From assembly GCA_015231965.1 (NCBI GenBank), contig JADGAP010000014.1:1-36011 (forward strand): a DNA stretch of 36,011 nt, in the 5' to 3' direction. This DNA comes from Magnetococcales bacterium. Its GTDB lineage: Bacteria; Pseudomonadota; Magnetococcia; Magnetococcales; JADGAP01. Under the pieces are notes generated by a model. The model did not search any database and was not told where the DNA came from. It saw only the letters and a program-made list of their open reading frames with translations. The position numbers were made by a program, and so were the translations under genes. Positions 7,466-15,964 of this stretch are shown here, piece by piece (positions within the stretch are counted from its first letter, which is position 1; every line of letters begins with the position of its first letter).

Positions 7466-7870
7466 TCATGGGGCCTGTTCCGCCAAGGCGTCCACGATCT
7501 CCTCGATTCGACGCAACAAGACGGAAATCCGCTCGATCAGTTCCATGCGTTCCAACGGCGGATCTGGACTCTCCAACCAAGTATATCGAAGCTCGACGGC
7601 GAACGGATATAAATCGCTCCATTGCCAGAGCTCCGTCATCTCCACCCCCTGCTTCGACAGCAGGGAAAGCAGGCGGTTGATGTCATGCGTCAGGGGAAAA
7701 GTGACCCCCAATCCGGCAAGCCAAGCCTTGAGCCCCTTCTCCACCGCCTGTTGGGCGTGAAACCCGAAAATGGAGTCGGGAAAAACCTCTCGATCCACCA
7801 TGCCGGTCATCGCCCTGTGATCGACTCGGGCCAACTTCAGCAGCATCCGGGCGTGGTCAATGCCGTTCAT
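7466..7870 (-). CDS. HEPN-domain protein, partner of the MNT nucleotidyltransferase
   Basis: A 134-residue all-helical HEPN protein. Typical landmarks are SIFGFHAQQAVEKGLKAWLA near residues 33-52, then FPLTHDINRLLSLL, and a Tyr-rich segment DLYPFAVELRYTWLE. HEPN/MNT pairs act as toxin-antitoxin modules in which the MNT protein neutralises the HEPN ribonuclease. The canonical RX4-6H catalytic motif of toxic HEPN proteins is not visible, and the sequence resembles the FHAQQ..EK..KA subgroup whose activity is less clear. The ATG overlaps the upstream MNT gene by 14 bases, implying coupled translation. The pair is convergent with higA. Confidence 0.85.
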   Translation of the reverse strand: MNGIDHARMLLKLARVDHRAMTGMVDREVFPDSIFGFHAQQAVEKGLKAWLAGLGVTFPLTHDINRLLSLLSKQGVEMTELWQWSDLYPFAVELRYTWLESPDPPLERMELIERISVLLRRIEEIVDALAEQAP

Positions 7871-8192
7871 ACAGCACCCGTCCCTCCCCCAAGGCGCGGG
7901 CGATGAGATGATTCTTGGCCGTTCGCCATTGCTCCACCTCGTCGCGACTGAACAGCACGATATCCTTGGAGACGGGAAAATCCATCAACAACCGCCCCAG
8001 CCGAACCATGGTTTGGCGGCGGCTGTGGTTCAGGCCATAGGATTCGGAAGTGATCACCAGCAGATCCACGTCCGAATCTTCCCCCGCCTCGTCACGGGCC
8101 TGGGAGCCGAAGAGAATGACGCTTTCGGGATGGACCGCCTCGACAATAAGCCGGGCCATGGCTTGAAGCATTTCGTCGGAAACCGTGGACAT
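7857..8192 (-). CDS. MNT-type minimal nucleotidyltransferase (MntA-like)
   Basis: A 111-residue minimal nucleotidyltransferase. The hallmark GSX10DXD motif is intact: Gly29-Ser30, ten residues, then Asp41-Val42-Asp43 (ILFGSQARDEAGEDSDVDLL). Relatives act as antitoxins that AMPylate their HEPN toxin. I chose the ATG at 8192 because AGAGG lies about nine bases upstream; an in-frame ATG at 8237 would add 15 residues unlike the family. It is followed directly by the overlapping HEPN gene. Upstream, about 76 bases separate it from the nucleotide-sugar dehydrogenase gene on the same strand, so read-through is possible. Confidence 0.9.
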   Translation of the reverse strand: MSTVSDEMLQAMARLIVEAVHPESVILFGSQARDEAGEDSDVDLLVITSESYGLNHSRRQTMVRLGRLLMDFPVSKDIVLFSRDEVEQWRTAKNHLIARALGEGRVLYERH

Positions 8193-8268
8193 GGGGCATC
8201 GCCTCTCGCCTGAAGCTCCGAAACCTGTTTGTTCCATCCTGGCAAAATTCGCGGCAAAAGAAAAGCGT

Positions 8269-9657
8269 TCAGGCGAATCGCCCCCGCCCGACGCCCCATC
8301 CGCCGCATCCCGCCGCCGCCACTTGCTGGCGCTGCTCCGCCGTCAGCACGCCGTTGGCGTCGATCACCACGCCGCGCCACCCCGCCAGCCAGCGGCTTAA
8401 ATCCAGTTGGCGATAAAATTCGTGGGCCACGGCGAAGACCACCCCGTCGAAACCGGCGGGATCGGGCAGAGAGGGGGGAAGGTCCAGGTTCAGCTCCTCC
8501 CAGTGGCGCACCAGGGGGTCGTGACAGACCACCTCCCCCCCCTCGACCCGCACCGCCTCGACAAAGGTTTGGGAGGGGGATTGCCGGGTGTCCGCCACCT
8601 CCGGACGATAGCTCACCCCCAGCAGCAGCCACCGACGCCCGGCTAGGCTCTCCCCCCCCAGCGCCCGCCGCAGCAGCGCCAGGGTGGCCAGGGGCATGCG
8701 CTGATTCAAGCGGGTGGCCTCGCGGCAGAAGGGAAACTCCAGCCCTTCCAGCCCCAGCAACTGCCGCGCCCCCACCTCGGCGAAGAGGGTGTCCTTGGTC
8801 AGGCAGTATCCTCCCACGCCGAACCCCGGCCAGCGCATGTTGGCGTGGGTCGGACGCTGGCGAATCGCCTCCACCACCTCGAACAGATCAAAATCCGCCG
8901 CCTCGGCGAACCGCCCCCACTCCTCCATCAGGGCGATGGTGACGGCGCGAAAGCTGTTTTCCAACACCTTGGCCGTCTCCGACGCCCGCACCGAGGAGAG
9001 GCGGGTCAAGGGAAACTCCCGAACGTTGACCACCTTGGAGAGAAAGGCCTCGCAGGCGTCGGCGGCCTCCGGGGTAAGCCCGGCGTAGACCCGCCAAAAA
9101 TCGACGATGGAGGCCAGATAATCGGCCCCCGGCATCACCCGCTCGTAGGCGTGGGCCAGGAGAAAGCCCTCCTCCGGCAGCCCCCGGCGGGCGAAACATT
9201 GGGCCAGTTCCGGGGCGACCACCCGTTCGCAGGTTCCCGGGGGAACCGTGGTCTCCACCATCACCAGACATCCCGGGGGAATCCGCTCCCCCACCGTGCG
9301 CACCGCCCGGCGGAACCCTTCCAGGGCCACGGTGGGATGGTCCAGCGTCCCCCCCAGGTCCAGCCCCACGTCCACCACCACGACTTGCGCCTCCCGCAAG
9401 GCGGCGGGATCGACGGCGGCCCGCAGGTTGCCCTGGCGATGGACCTCCGCCAGGGTGCGGGTCAGACGTTGGTCGGTGTTGGGAAAGGGGAACTCCCCCC
9501 GGTTGAGTCGCGCCACCCGCTCCACCCCGGCGGGGGTGGGAAGCTCCAGTCCGGCGACCTCGAACCAGGGGTGCCCCGCCTCGTCCCGCGCCGCCGCCGT
9601 CGCCGCCGCCATCGCCGAACCGACGAAGCCCAACCCCAGCACACAGACTTTTATCAT
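8269..9657 (-). CDS. UDP-glucose/GDP-mannose dehydrogenase family protein
   Basis: A 462-residue NAD-dependent nucleotide-sugar dehydrogenase, which oxidises the C6 hydroxyl of a UDP- or GDP-sugar to a uronic acid for surface polysaccharide. The N-terminus is a Rossmann fold (VCVLGLGFVGSAMAAA). The central domain has ASETAKVLENSFRAVTIALM (about 225-244) and the catalytic-Cys motif GFGVGGYCLTKD with Cys285. The C-terminal UDP-binding domain includes LLGVSYRPEVADTRQSPSQT. The substrate cannot be decided from sequence. The ATG at 9657 begins right at the Rossmann strand. A longer frame adds 12 residues. It follows the SGNH-like gene by 88 bases, possibly in an envelope-polysaccharide cluster. 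Confidence 0.9.
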   Translation of the reverse strand: MIKVCVLGLGFVGSAMAAATAAARDEAGHPWFEVAGLELPTPAGVERVARLNRGEFPFPNTDQRLTRTLAEVHRQGNLRAAVDPAALREAQVVVVDVGLDLGGTLDHPTVALEGFRRAVRTVGERIPPGCLVMVETTVPPGTCERVVAPELAQCFARRGLPEEGFLLAHAYERVMPGADYLASIVDFWRVYAGLTPEAADACEAFLSKVVNVREFPLTRLSSVRASETAKVLENSFRAVTIALMEEWGRFAEAADFDLFEVVEAIRQRPTHANMRWPGFGVGGYCLTKDTLFAEVGARQLLGLEGLEFPFCREATRLNQRMPLATLALLRRALGGESLAGRRWLLLGVSYRPEVADTRQSPSQTFVEAVRVEGGEVVCHDPLVRHWEELNLDLPPSLPDPAGFDGVVFAVAHEFYRQLDLSRWLAGWRGVVIDANGVLTAEQRQQVAAAGCGGWGVGRGRFA

Positions 9658-9745
9658 CGCATCGCCCGCCTTTTCCCCACCGTCGGCCCTCAACCCTCCC
9701 CAAGGGAGGCGTCGCCCAACGACGCCCCCCCGGGTTTTTCCGGAA

Positions 9746-10993
9746 TCACAACGCGCCGCAGCCCTGGTTCCGTTGATCCTGCTTCAGATAGTCCGCCAAC
9801 GCCGCCCCCAACGCCTCGTACCCCTGGGGGTTGAGATGGTGCCAATCCCGGGGACCATGTATCGCCGCCTCCCGGGCCTTCTCCCGCAACGCCGGACGGG
9901 CGTCATAAAATCCCGCCCCCTCCTGCCGACTCACCATGGCCGCCAAACCGCACAGGGCGTTGCTCGCCTGGGCCGGCAGGGCGGTTTCGTACCGCTCCTT
10001 CCAATCCTTTTCATCCCGTTGGATAAACACCTGGGCACCGCTCATGGCGTAGGCGTTGACCACCGACGGCAGATAGACCACCCGCAGATCCGTCTCGGGA
10101 AAATTTTGCTTGAGATAACCCAGCACGGCGGCGAACATCCGCCCGGCGAACTGCAACTTGCCCCCCTCCATCGTCAGAGGGGGCGCGGCCAGACGATCCG
10201 GGAGAAAAACCTCTTTCCCGCCGACCGTCGCCTGATTGACCGTCCCCGCCGGGGGCGGCGCTTCCGCCCGTTTGACTTCCAGCCGTTGCAAGGCCGGGGG
10301 TTTAGCCTCCCGCAGCCGCTTGAGGAAGGCCAGGCCGGTCCAACTTTTTTCCCACGGCTCCGCCACCCGCCCCGCCAGATCCTCGCTCAAGTCCCGCCAC
10401 ACCCCATCCTCGATGGGCGTGCCCCGCATCTTGACGATCATCTCCCCCAACTGCTGCTGCATGGGGGGGCTTTGCAACAAGGTTTCAAACCCCTCCTCCC
10501 CCTCCACCGTCTCCTGGATGAAGCTCAGCAGCTCGCCGAAATCGTCGGCCTCGGAGAACAAGAGCAGCGCCTGCCGGGGAGGGGGCAGGGGATGGGGGGT
10601 GGCGCGGGACTCCTCCAACGTTCCGTACAAGGCGACCGCCGCCTGCACCGGCCCGCCTTGGGCCGCGCCGAAGGCCAGAACGTCCCGGTTCAAGGCGCGA
10701 TGCAGTGCCAGGGCCGGGGTCATGGGGCGACCGCCGGAGGCCAGGGCGGCGAGCAGTCCGTCGCCGTATCCCAGGGCGTGGCCATCCCCCAGCAGGGCGA
10801 GGTAATCCCCGGCAGGCGAGGTTCCCGCCTTGGAGGATTGGGCCAGGGGACGATCGGTCATGGCCAGCCGCTCCCCCACCCCCGCCGGAAGCCGCGAGGT
10901 CAACGCGGGATAAACCAGCCGGTCGAACCCCGCCAACAGCAGCGGAACCGCCAACAACGCCCCCCAAACCGCCCTACCGGATCGCAAAAACAC
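9746..10993 (-). CDS. membrane-anchored SGNH-hydrolase-like protein with Gly at the nucleophile position
   Basis: A 415-residue protein with one N-terminal membrane helix (about 8-24), followed by an extracytoplasmic SGNH-like domain resembling those in polysaccharide acetylation. Block I reads ALLGDGHALGYGDG (about 66-79). The usual catalytic Ser after GD is Gly71, one base away from AGC. The C-terminal block DWHHLNPQGYEAL (about 383-395) keeps the Asp-x-x-His pair. I chose the GTG at 10993 because GGAGGGG lies seven bases before it and it sits just after the surA stop; the longer open frame overlaps surA. Loss of the nucleophile suggests an inactive or binding role, or that the true nucleophile is elsewhere. 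Confidence 0.75.
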   Translation of the reverse strand: MFLRSGRAVWGALLAVPLLLAGFDRLVYPALTSRLPAGVGERLAMTDRPLAQSSKAGTSPAGDYLALLGDGHALGYGDGLLAALASGGRPMTPALALHRALNRDVLAFGAAQGGPVQAAVALYGTLEESRATPHPLPPPRQALLLFSEADDFGELLSFIQETVEGEEGFETLLQSPPMQQQLGEMIVKMRGTPIEDGVWRDLSEDLAGRVAEPWEKSWTGLAFLKRLREAKPPALQRLEVKRAEAPPPAGTVNQATVGGKEVFLPDRLAAPPLTMEGGKLQFAGRMFAAVLGYLKQNFPETDLRVVYLPSVVNAYAMSGAQVFIQRDEKDWKERYETALPAQASNALCGLAAMVSRQEGAGFYDARPALREKAREAAIHGPRDWHHLNPQGYEALGAALADYLKQDQRNQGCGAL

Positions 10994-11007
10994 CGACAGT
11001 CCCCTCC

Positions 11008-12405
11008 TCAACGCATCTCCACGAAGGAACGCATCCGCAGATCCCGCAAAAATTGCTCGAACCGCTCCTGAATGCGGGCCTCCATCAAACGCTGACGGAT
11101 GGTCTCCCGCTTGGCCCGCACCGAGTTGGGCTCCAGGGTCCGCTTCTCCTCCAGCCAAATCAGGTGCCAGCCGAAGCGGGTGCGCACTGGCCCCGCCACT
11201 TGGCCCGGCGTCATCTCCAGCAGCGCCTTTTCAAACTCGGTCACCATCACCCCTTCGCCAAACCAGCCCAGATCGCCGCCGTCCCGGGCCGACTCATCCT
11301 GGGAAAAGCGCTTGGCCAGTTCGTCAAAGGGGGAGCCGGTGCGATGCTCCCGCAAAATCTCCTCGGCCTTGAGCCGCTGCCGCTCCGCGCTATCCTCCCC
11401 CTCCCGCTTGTCCACCTTGAGGACGATATGGCGCACCTTGAACTCCGTCATCGTCTGCTGCGCGGCGTCGCCGCCCGCGCCCCGCCGGTCGAACACCTGG
11501 AAAATGTGAAACCCCTGGCGGGACTGGAAGACGTCGGAAACCCCGCCCTTGGGCAGGGAGAAGATCATCTCCTCCACCTCGGGCAGCAGCTGGCCCCGCC
11601 GCAGCCAACCCAAATCCCCCCCCTCCAGGCCGCGATGGTCATCGGAGTACTGCGCCGCCAGGGCCTGCATCGCCCCGCCCCGCTTCAACTTGCCGTGCAA
11701 CTCCTCCGCCAGTTTTTGGATCCGCGCCGCCTCCCGGGGGGCGGTGTTGGAGCCCAGGGCCAACAAAATCTGCCCCACCCGCACCTCGCTGGCCTCCCCC
11801 ACGGTGGACTCCCGCTTGAGCAGATCCTCCACCTCTTCGTCCGACACCGTGACCAGCGGGGCGATGCGCGCCTGAATGATCCGGTTGCGCAACAACTCCT
11901 CCGCCAGCTTGCGCCGGTAGTCGTCCAGCTTGATCCCCTCCTTGGCCAGGGCCTTGGGCAGGGTTCCGGGGGCCATGTTGTTGTTTTTCTCCACCACGGC
12001 CATGGCCCCGTCGATGTCGGCGTCGCTGATGGTCACCCCCGCGCCGTTGCCCTCCATCTGCAAAAGCTTGTTCATGATCAGCCGGTTGATCACCTGCTGA
12101 CGCACCCGGGAGGGGTCCACCTCCTGCCCCGAGGCCCGCAATTTGCGCAACAGCGGCTCGGCCTGGGCGTCCACCTCGGTCTGGGTGACGATCCCCTCCT
12201 CCACCGGCTCCTTGCTCACCTGCCGGTTGGAAAGAACCGCCACGATGCGATCCAGGGAGTCGGCCGCCGCCGCCGGAGACGGCCCAAAGACCTCGCCGGA
12301 GGTCGCCATCACCCCCCAAACCGCCGCCGCCCCAAGGGCACAGCGCCAAACCCGGCCATTCCATCGATGGATGCTCACGTCCCGCCACCTCGTCCGCGTC
12401 ATCAT
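11008..12405 (-). CDS. surA: periplasmic chaperone / peptidyl-prolyl isomerase SurA
   Basis: A 465-residue SurA with a signal sequence near residues 20-48, an N-terminal chaperone domain (DRIVAVLSNRQVSK, then the conserved NRLIMNKLLQMEGN) and two parvulin domains at about 206-307 and 321-421. Both carry the family signature: GGDLGWLRRGQLLPEVEE in the first and GGDLGWFGEGVMVTEFEKAL in the second. SurA escorts beta-barrel proteins such as LptD to the outer membrane, so its overlap with lptD (ATGA at 12402-12405) fits the common lptD-surA pairing. A GTG at 12378, preceded by GAGGTGG, is an alternative start that would still leave a signal peptide. Confidence 0.93.
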   Translation of the reverse strand: MMTRTRWRDVSIHRWNGRVWRCALGAAAVWGVMATSGEVFGPSPAAAADSLDRIVAVLSNRQVSKEPVEEGIVTQTEVDAQAEPLLRKLRASGQEVDPSRVRQQVINRLIMNKLLQMEGNGAGVTISDADIDGAMAVVEKNNNMAPGTLPKALAKEGIKLDDYRRKLAEELLRNRIIQARIAPLVTVSDEEVEDLLKRESTVGEASEVRVGQILLALGSNTAPREAARIQKLAEELHGKLKRGGAMQALAAQYSDDHRGLEGGDLGWLRRGQLLPEVEEMIFSLPKGGVSDVFQSRQGFHIFQVFDRRGAGGDAAQQTMTEFKVRHIVLKVDKREGEDSAERQRLKAEEILREHRTGSPFDELAKRFSQDESARDGGDLGWFGEGVMVTEFEKALLEMTPGQVAGPVRTRFGWHLIWLEEKRTLEPNSVRAKRETIRQRLMEARIQERFEQFLRDLRMRSFVEMR

Positions 12406-14591
12406 GTATTGACGCCATATCCGCCCAACCCCTGGAAGGTCAGGATAAATCCGACCCATCCGCCGCCATGGTCGCTGGTGCGGGCGGAGAGCTGCTCCCC
12501 TCCCGACAACTCCAGGGACCAGCAATCGTGCTTGTAAACCAGACCGGTGCGCCAGCTTTTCAAAGCCTCGGAGGAGAGGGAGTAGCTGGCATTTTGTCGC
12601 CAATGCCACCCCTCGGTCAGCACCACGTCGGCGTTGACCACCGCATCCTCATCCACCCCGCGGCGGAAGATATAGCCGAACACCGCCTTGTCGCCCCGCG
12701 GGGTGTTGATTCCCACCGCCCCCTCGGCGGTGCGCACCGAATCGCCGTAGGGATCATACCGGGTCGCCCCGGCCACGCTCCAAACGTCGGTGAAATGCCA
12801 CTCCCCCCGCCCCACCAGATCGGAGAAGGGGTGATCCTCCTGAAACTCCCGGCTCCCCTCGGGAGCCCAACGCTGCCCCAGGGACAAACTGCCCAGCCGC
12901 CGGGGCATGCCATCCTCCCCCCGCCCCACCAGATGGTTGGTGACGCCGTAGCTCACCCACTCCCCCTGACTGATGCGATCGACGCCGGCGAACTGGTTTT
13001 CGGCGAAAATGCTGAAGCTGTTGAGTTCGCTCTGGGCGGCGTCGTAGTCGGGGGCCAGCCCCTGACCGGTGACGGCGTTGTTCACCAACTGCACCGTGGG
13101 GATCACGGTATGACGCACCGAACGATAGGGGGCGTTCTCCCCCTCCAGGGCGTACTCCCGCTCCGCCCGACCGTCCCAGCGCAGACTGAGCAGGGAGGCT
13201 TGACGATCCAGGGCGTTGTCCGCATTCCCCCCCAACTGCGGGGCGTCGCCCTGGCTCATCCACATCGTCTCCCGCAGCCCGGCGCGAGCGGTGAGGGTTC
13301 CCCCGGGGGCGGACTGACGATGCTCCAGCACCGGAAAAAGATCCAACCGCTGGGTGGCGTCGCCGGCCAGTTGATAGTAGTTCTCCAGGCTGGCGGCACT
13401 CTTGAGTTTCCAGGGGCTCTCCTCGCCGCCGAGGGGCGAGACGTCGGCCATTTGCAGATAGGGCAGCCGCTGCACCGTGCGGTGGTCGTTGGCGGCGTCC
13501 AAATCCTGGAACCACTGGGTTCCCGTTGACAGCAGGGAGTAGCCCCCGTCGCCCCGGTTCCACATTCGCCCGGCGGAGGCCCGGCTCTCCATCACCCGGG
13601 TTCCGTCGGGGACGATGTTTTGGTGAAAGTCGTTGATGTAGTCCCGGCTGAAGCTCCGCTCCCCCCGCGCCCCCAGCCACCAACCCGCCGCGTCCTGCCG
13701 ATGCTCGAACACGGTGAGGCCCCGGTAGGCGTCCTGGGAGGTGTCGTGGATGTTTTCCGTCTCCAGATAGCTCTCCCGATGGGCCCCGATGGCGCGATAT
13801 TGCAACCGGGTGAGCAGACCCCGCTGGCTGGTGGGGTGCAGGGCGAAGGTGGCGTCCTCGTCGGGGGCGATATTCCAATAATAGGGGACATCCAGTTCCA
13901 TGCCCGCCGAACCGGTGAAACGGGGCCGAGGGACGAGAAATCCGCTCTGCCGCTCCTTGCGGGCGGGCTGACTCCACCACGGGGAGTAGAGAATCGGCAC
14001 GCCCCCCAGTTCCAGCGAAACGTTGCGCCCGGTGGCCTCGTTGCGCTCCAGGTCGATATCGATCTCGTCGCCCCGCAGGGTCCAGGGGGGGGGATCGCAG
14101 TCGCAGTTGGTGAACTCCGCCCCCTCCAGGGCGTAGCGTTGCGGCGAGCGGCGGATCACCTTCTTGGCCTTGCCCTTGCCGCCGGGGCCGTCCAGGTCCA
14201 TGGCGGCCCCCTCCAGACTGCCCTGACTGGTCACGACGTTGAAGTGCGCCCGCTCGGCGGTAAAACGATCCCGCCCCACCCGCAGCCGCACCTCGCCCAG
14301 GGCCTCCACCTCGCTGGCCCCTTCGTGATAGACGGCGTCCTTGGAGCGCAACTCCAACTCTTCCCCCTGGGTGACTTGCACATCGCCGCTGGCGCGAATG
14401 GTTCCCCGTTCCCAATCCCGCTCCAGGCGGTCGGCCTCGATCTCCACCGGTTGGGCGGGGACGGCGTCGGGTTCGGGTTCGGCGGCTGGCAGGGGGGCCG
14501 CCGCAAGGGCCAGCCAAATCCCCAGCGCCAACGGCGCGCCGCGGCGAGAAGGTGAAGATGGGTGTCGGGAATGGCGCCGTGTCGCAATCAT
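12402..14591 (-). CDS. lptD: LPS-assembly outer-membrane protein LptD
   Basis: A 729-residue LptD. After a signal peptide (about 18-37, cleavage near PAAEP), residues 48-135 form the OstA/LptA-like jellyroll domain (VEIEADRLERDWERGTIRAS). The rest is a large beta-barrel with typical LptD segments: GVPILYSPWWSQPARKERQS, SGFLVPRPRF and NIAPDEDATFALHPTSQRG. LptD with LptE inserts LPS into the outer leaflet. Cysteines are Cys163 and Cys165 (TNCDCDPPPW) and a single C-terminal Cys690 (HDCWSLEL). That is fewer than in E. coli, so the disulfide pattern must differ. The ATG at 14591 has GGAAG eight bases upstream. folC lies upstream and surA overlaps downstream. Confidence 0.93.
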   Translation of the reverse strand: MIATRRHSRHPSSPSRRGAPLALGIWLALAAAPLPAAEPEPDAVPAQPVEIEADRLERDWERGTIRASGDVQVTQGEELELRSKDAVYHEGASEVEALGEVRLRVGRDRFTAERAHFNVVTSQGSLEGAAMDLDGPGGKGKAKKVIRRSPQRYALEGAEFTNCDCDPPPWTLRGDEIDIDLERNEATGRNVSLELGGVPILYSPWWSQPARKERQSGFLVPRPRFTGSAGMELDVPYYWNIAPDEDATFALHPTSQRGLLTRLQYRAIGAHRESYLETENIHDTSQDAYRGLTVFEHRQDAAGWWLGARGERSFSRDYINDFHQNIVPDGTRVMESRASAGRMWNRGDGGYSLLSTGTQWFQDLDAANDHRTVQRLPYLQMADVSPLGGEESPWKLKSAASLENYYQLAGDATQRLDLFPVLEHRQSAPGGTLTARAGLRETMWMSQGDAPQLGGNADNALDRQASLLSLRWDGRAEREYALEGENAPYRSVRHTVIPTVQLVNNAVTGQGLAPDYDAAQSELNSFSIFAENQFAGVDRISQGEWVSYGVTNHLVGRGEDGMPRRLGSLSLGQRWAPEGSREFQEDHPFSDLVGRGEWHFTDVWSVAGATRYDPYGDSVRTAEGAVGINTPRGDKAVFGYIFRRGVDEDAVVNADVVLTEGWHWRQNASYSLSSEALKSWRTGLVYKHDCWSLELSGGEQLSARTSDHGGGWVGFILTFQGLGGYGVNT

Positions 14592-14659
14592 GAGGCTCGC
14601 TTCCGCCCCTCCAGGCTACGGAATGAATGGACGGGGGCGGGATCAAGACCCCCAGCCCT

Positions 14660-15964
14660 TCATCCTAACAGGGAACGCACCGCCCCCACCAGATGCAGCG
14701 AACCGGCGACCACCACGCGCCCCCCCCGACCCGCCGTTTGACGCGCCTCATCCAGGGCCCGGGCCGGATCGGCGGCGATGGAAACCGGCGTCCCCGCCTC
14801 GCGCCACCACGCCTCCAGTTGCTCGGCGCTCCAGGCGGGGCGCTCCCCTTCCAGGGTCACGACCACCGCCGCTTGCAGCCCATGATCCCGCAAGGTCGCC
14901 AGGGCCTCGATGCCTTCCCGGGCCTCCTTGTCGCGAAAGGCCCCCATCACCATCACCAGGGGGACGGCGGGAAGCCCCCGTAGCGCCTCGACCAGCACCC
15001 GGACGGCGGCGGGATTGTGGGCCCCGTCGAGCCAGCACTCGGGGGGACCGGGAAACCGTTCCAGCCGTCCCGGCCAGGCGACCCGCGCCACCCCTTCCGC
15101 CAAGGCCTGGTGAGAGGGCGGAGGGACCAGGGACAAACGGCGCAGCCCCGCCAGCGCCAGGGCGGCGTTGCCGTATTGATGCCCCCCCGCCAGACCCGGC
15201 GGCGGAAGATCGAGGGAACCGGCGTCATCCTCGAAGCGCCACGATCCGTCCCCCCGGCGGGCGACATGGTAATCCCGCCCGCGCAAGAACAGCGGCGCCC
15301 CCACCCGGGCCGCCGCCTCCCGGATCACCCCTTCCGCCTCGGGGGAGCCGGGATCGGCGACGCAGGGAACCCCCGGCTTCAAAATGCCCGCCTTCTCCCA
15401 AGCGATCCGTTCCACGCTCGCCCCCAGCCACGCTTGATGATCCAGGGCGATGGGGGTGATCAAGCACAGCCGGGGCGTGACGACGGTGACGGCGTCCAGT
15501 CGCCCCCCCAGCCCGGTCTCCAGCACGGTCCAGTCGGGACGGCGGCGGGCGAAGTGGTCCAGGGCGGCGACGGTGGTCCATTCAAAAAAGGTGGCGGGCA
15601 GGGCGGGCGGCCCCTCCCCCGCCTCCAGGGCGCAGCGCAGCGACTCGCCCAACGCCGCGTCGGCAATTTCCCCCCCGTTCACCCGAATCCGCTCGTGAAA
15701 CCGCTCCAGGTGGGGCGAGGTGTACAAACCGGTGGACCATCCGGCGCGGCGCAGCATCGACTCCAGAAAAGCGCAGGTGGAGCCCTTGCCGTTGGTTCCC
15801 GCCACCTGAACGAAGTTCATCCCCTGATGGGGATCCCCCAACCGGGCCAACAGCTCCGCCACCCGCTCCAACCCCAGATCGATCTCCCGGGGCGAAAGCG
15901 CGGCGGCCCGGGCCAGCAACCACGCCGTGGGATCCCCCGCCTCGCCGGACGCCTGTGGGGTCAT
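14660..15964 (-). CDS. folC: dihydrofolate/folylpolyglutamate synthase FolC
   Basis: A 434-residue Mur-ligase-type enzyme that adds glutamate to dihydropteroate and to folates. The ATP-binding loop GTNGKGST is at about residues 56-63. Further family motifs are GLYTSPHLERFHERIRVNG, TVLETGLGGRLDAV, the substrate loop ITPIALDHQAWLG and AWEKAGILKPGVP. The C-terminal domain carries WPGRLERFPGPP and CWLDGAHNPAAV. The start is the ATG at 15964, preceded by GGAGGG and overlapping the stop of the upstream glycosyltransferase gene as ATGA. An accD gene, often next to folC, is absent; lptD follows after 68 bases. Confidence 0.94.
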   Translation of the reverse strand: MTPQASGEAGDPTAWLLARAAALSPREIDLGLERVAELLARLGDPHQGMNFVQVAGTNGKGSTCAFLESMLRRAGWSTGLYTSPHLERFHERIRVNGGEIADAALGESLRCALEAGEGPPALPATFFEWTTVAALDHFARRRPDWTVLETGLGGRLDAVTVVTPRLCLITPIALDHQAWLGASVERIAWEKAGILKPGVPCVADPGSPEAEGVIREAAARVGAPLFLRGRDYHVARRGDGSWRFEDDAGSLDLPPPGLAGGHQYGNAALALAGLRRLSLVPPPSHQALAEGVARVAWPGRLERFPGPPECWLDGAHNPAAVRVLVEALRGLPAVPLVMVMGAFRDKEAREGIEALATLRDHGLQAAVVVTLEGERPAWSAEQLEAWWREAGTPVSIAADPARALDEARQTAGRGGRVVVAGSLHLVGAVRSLLG

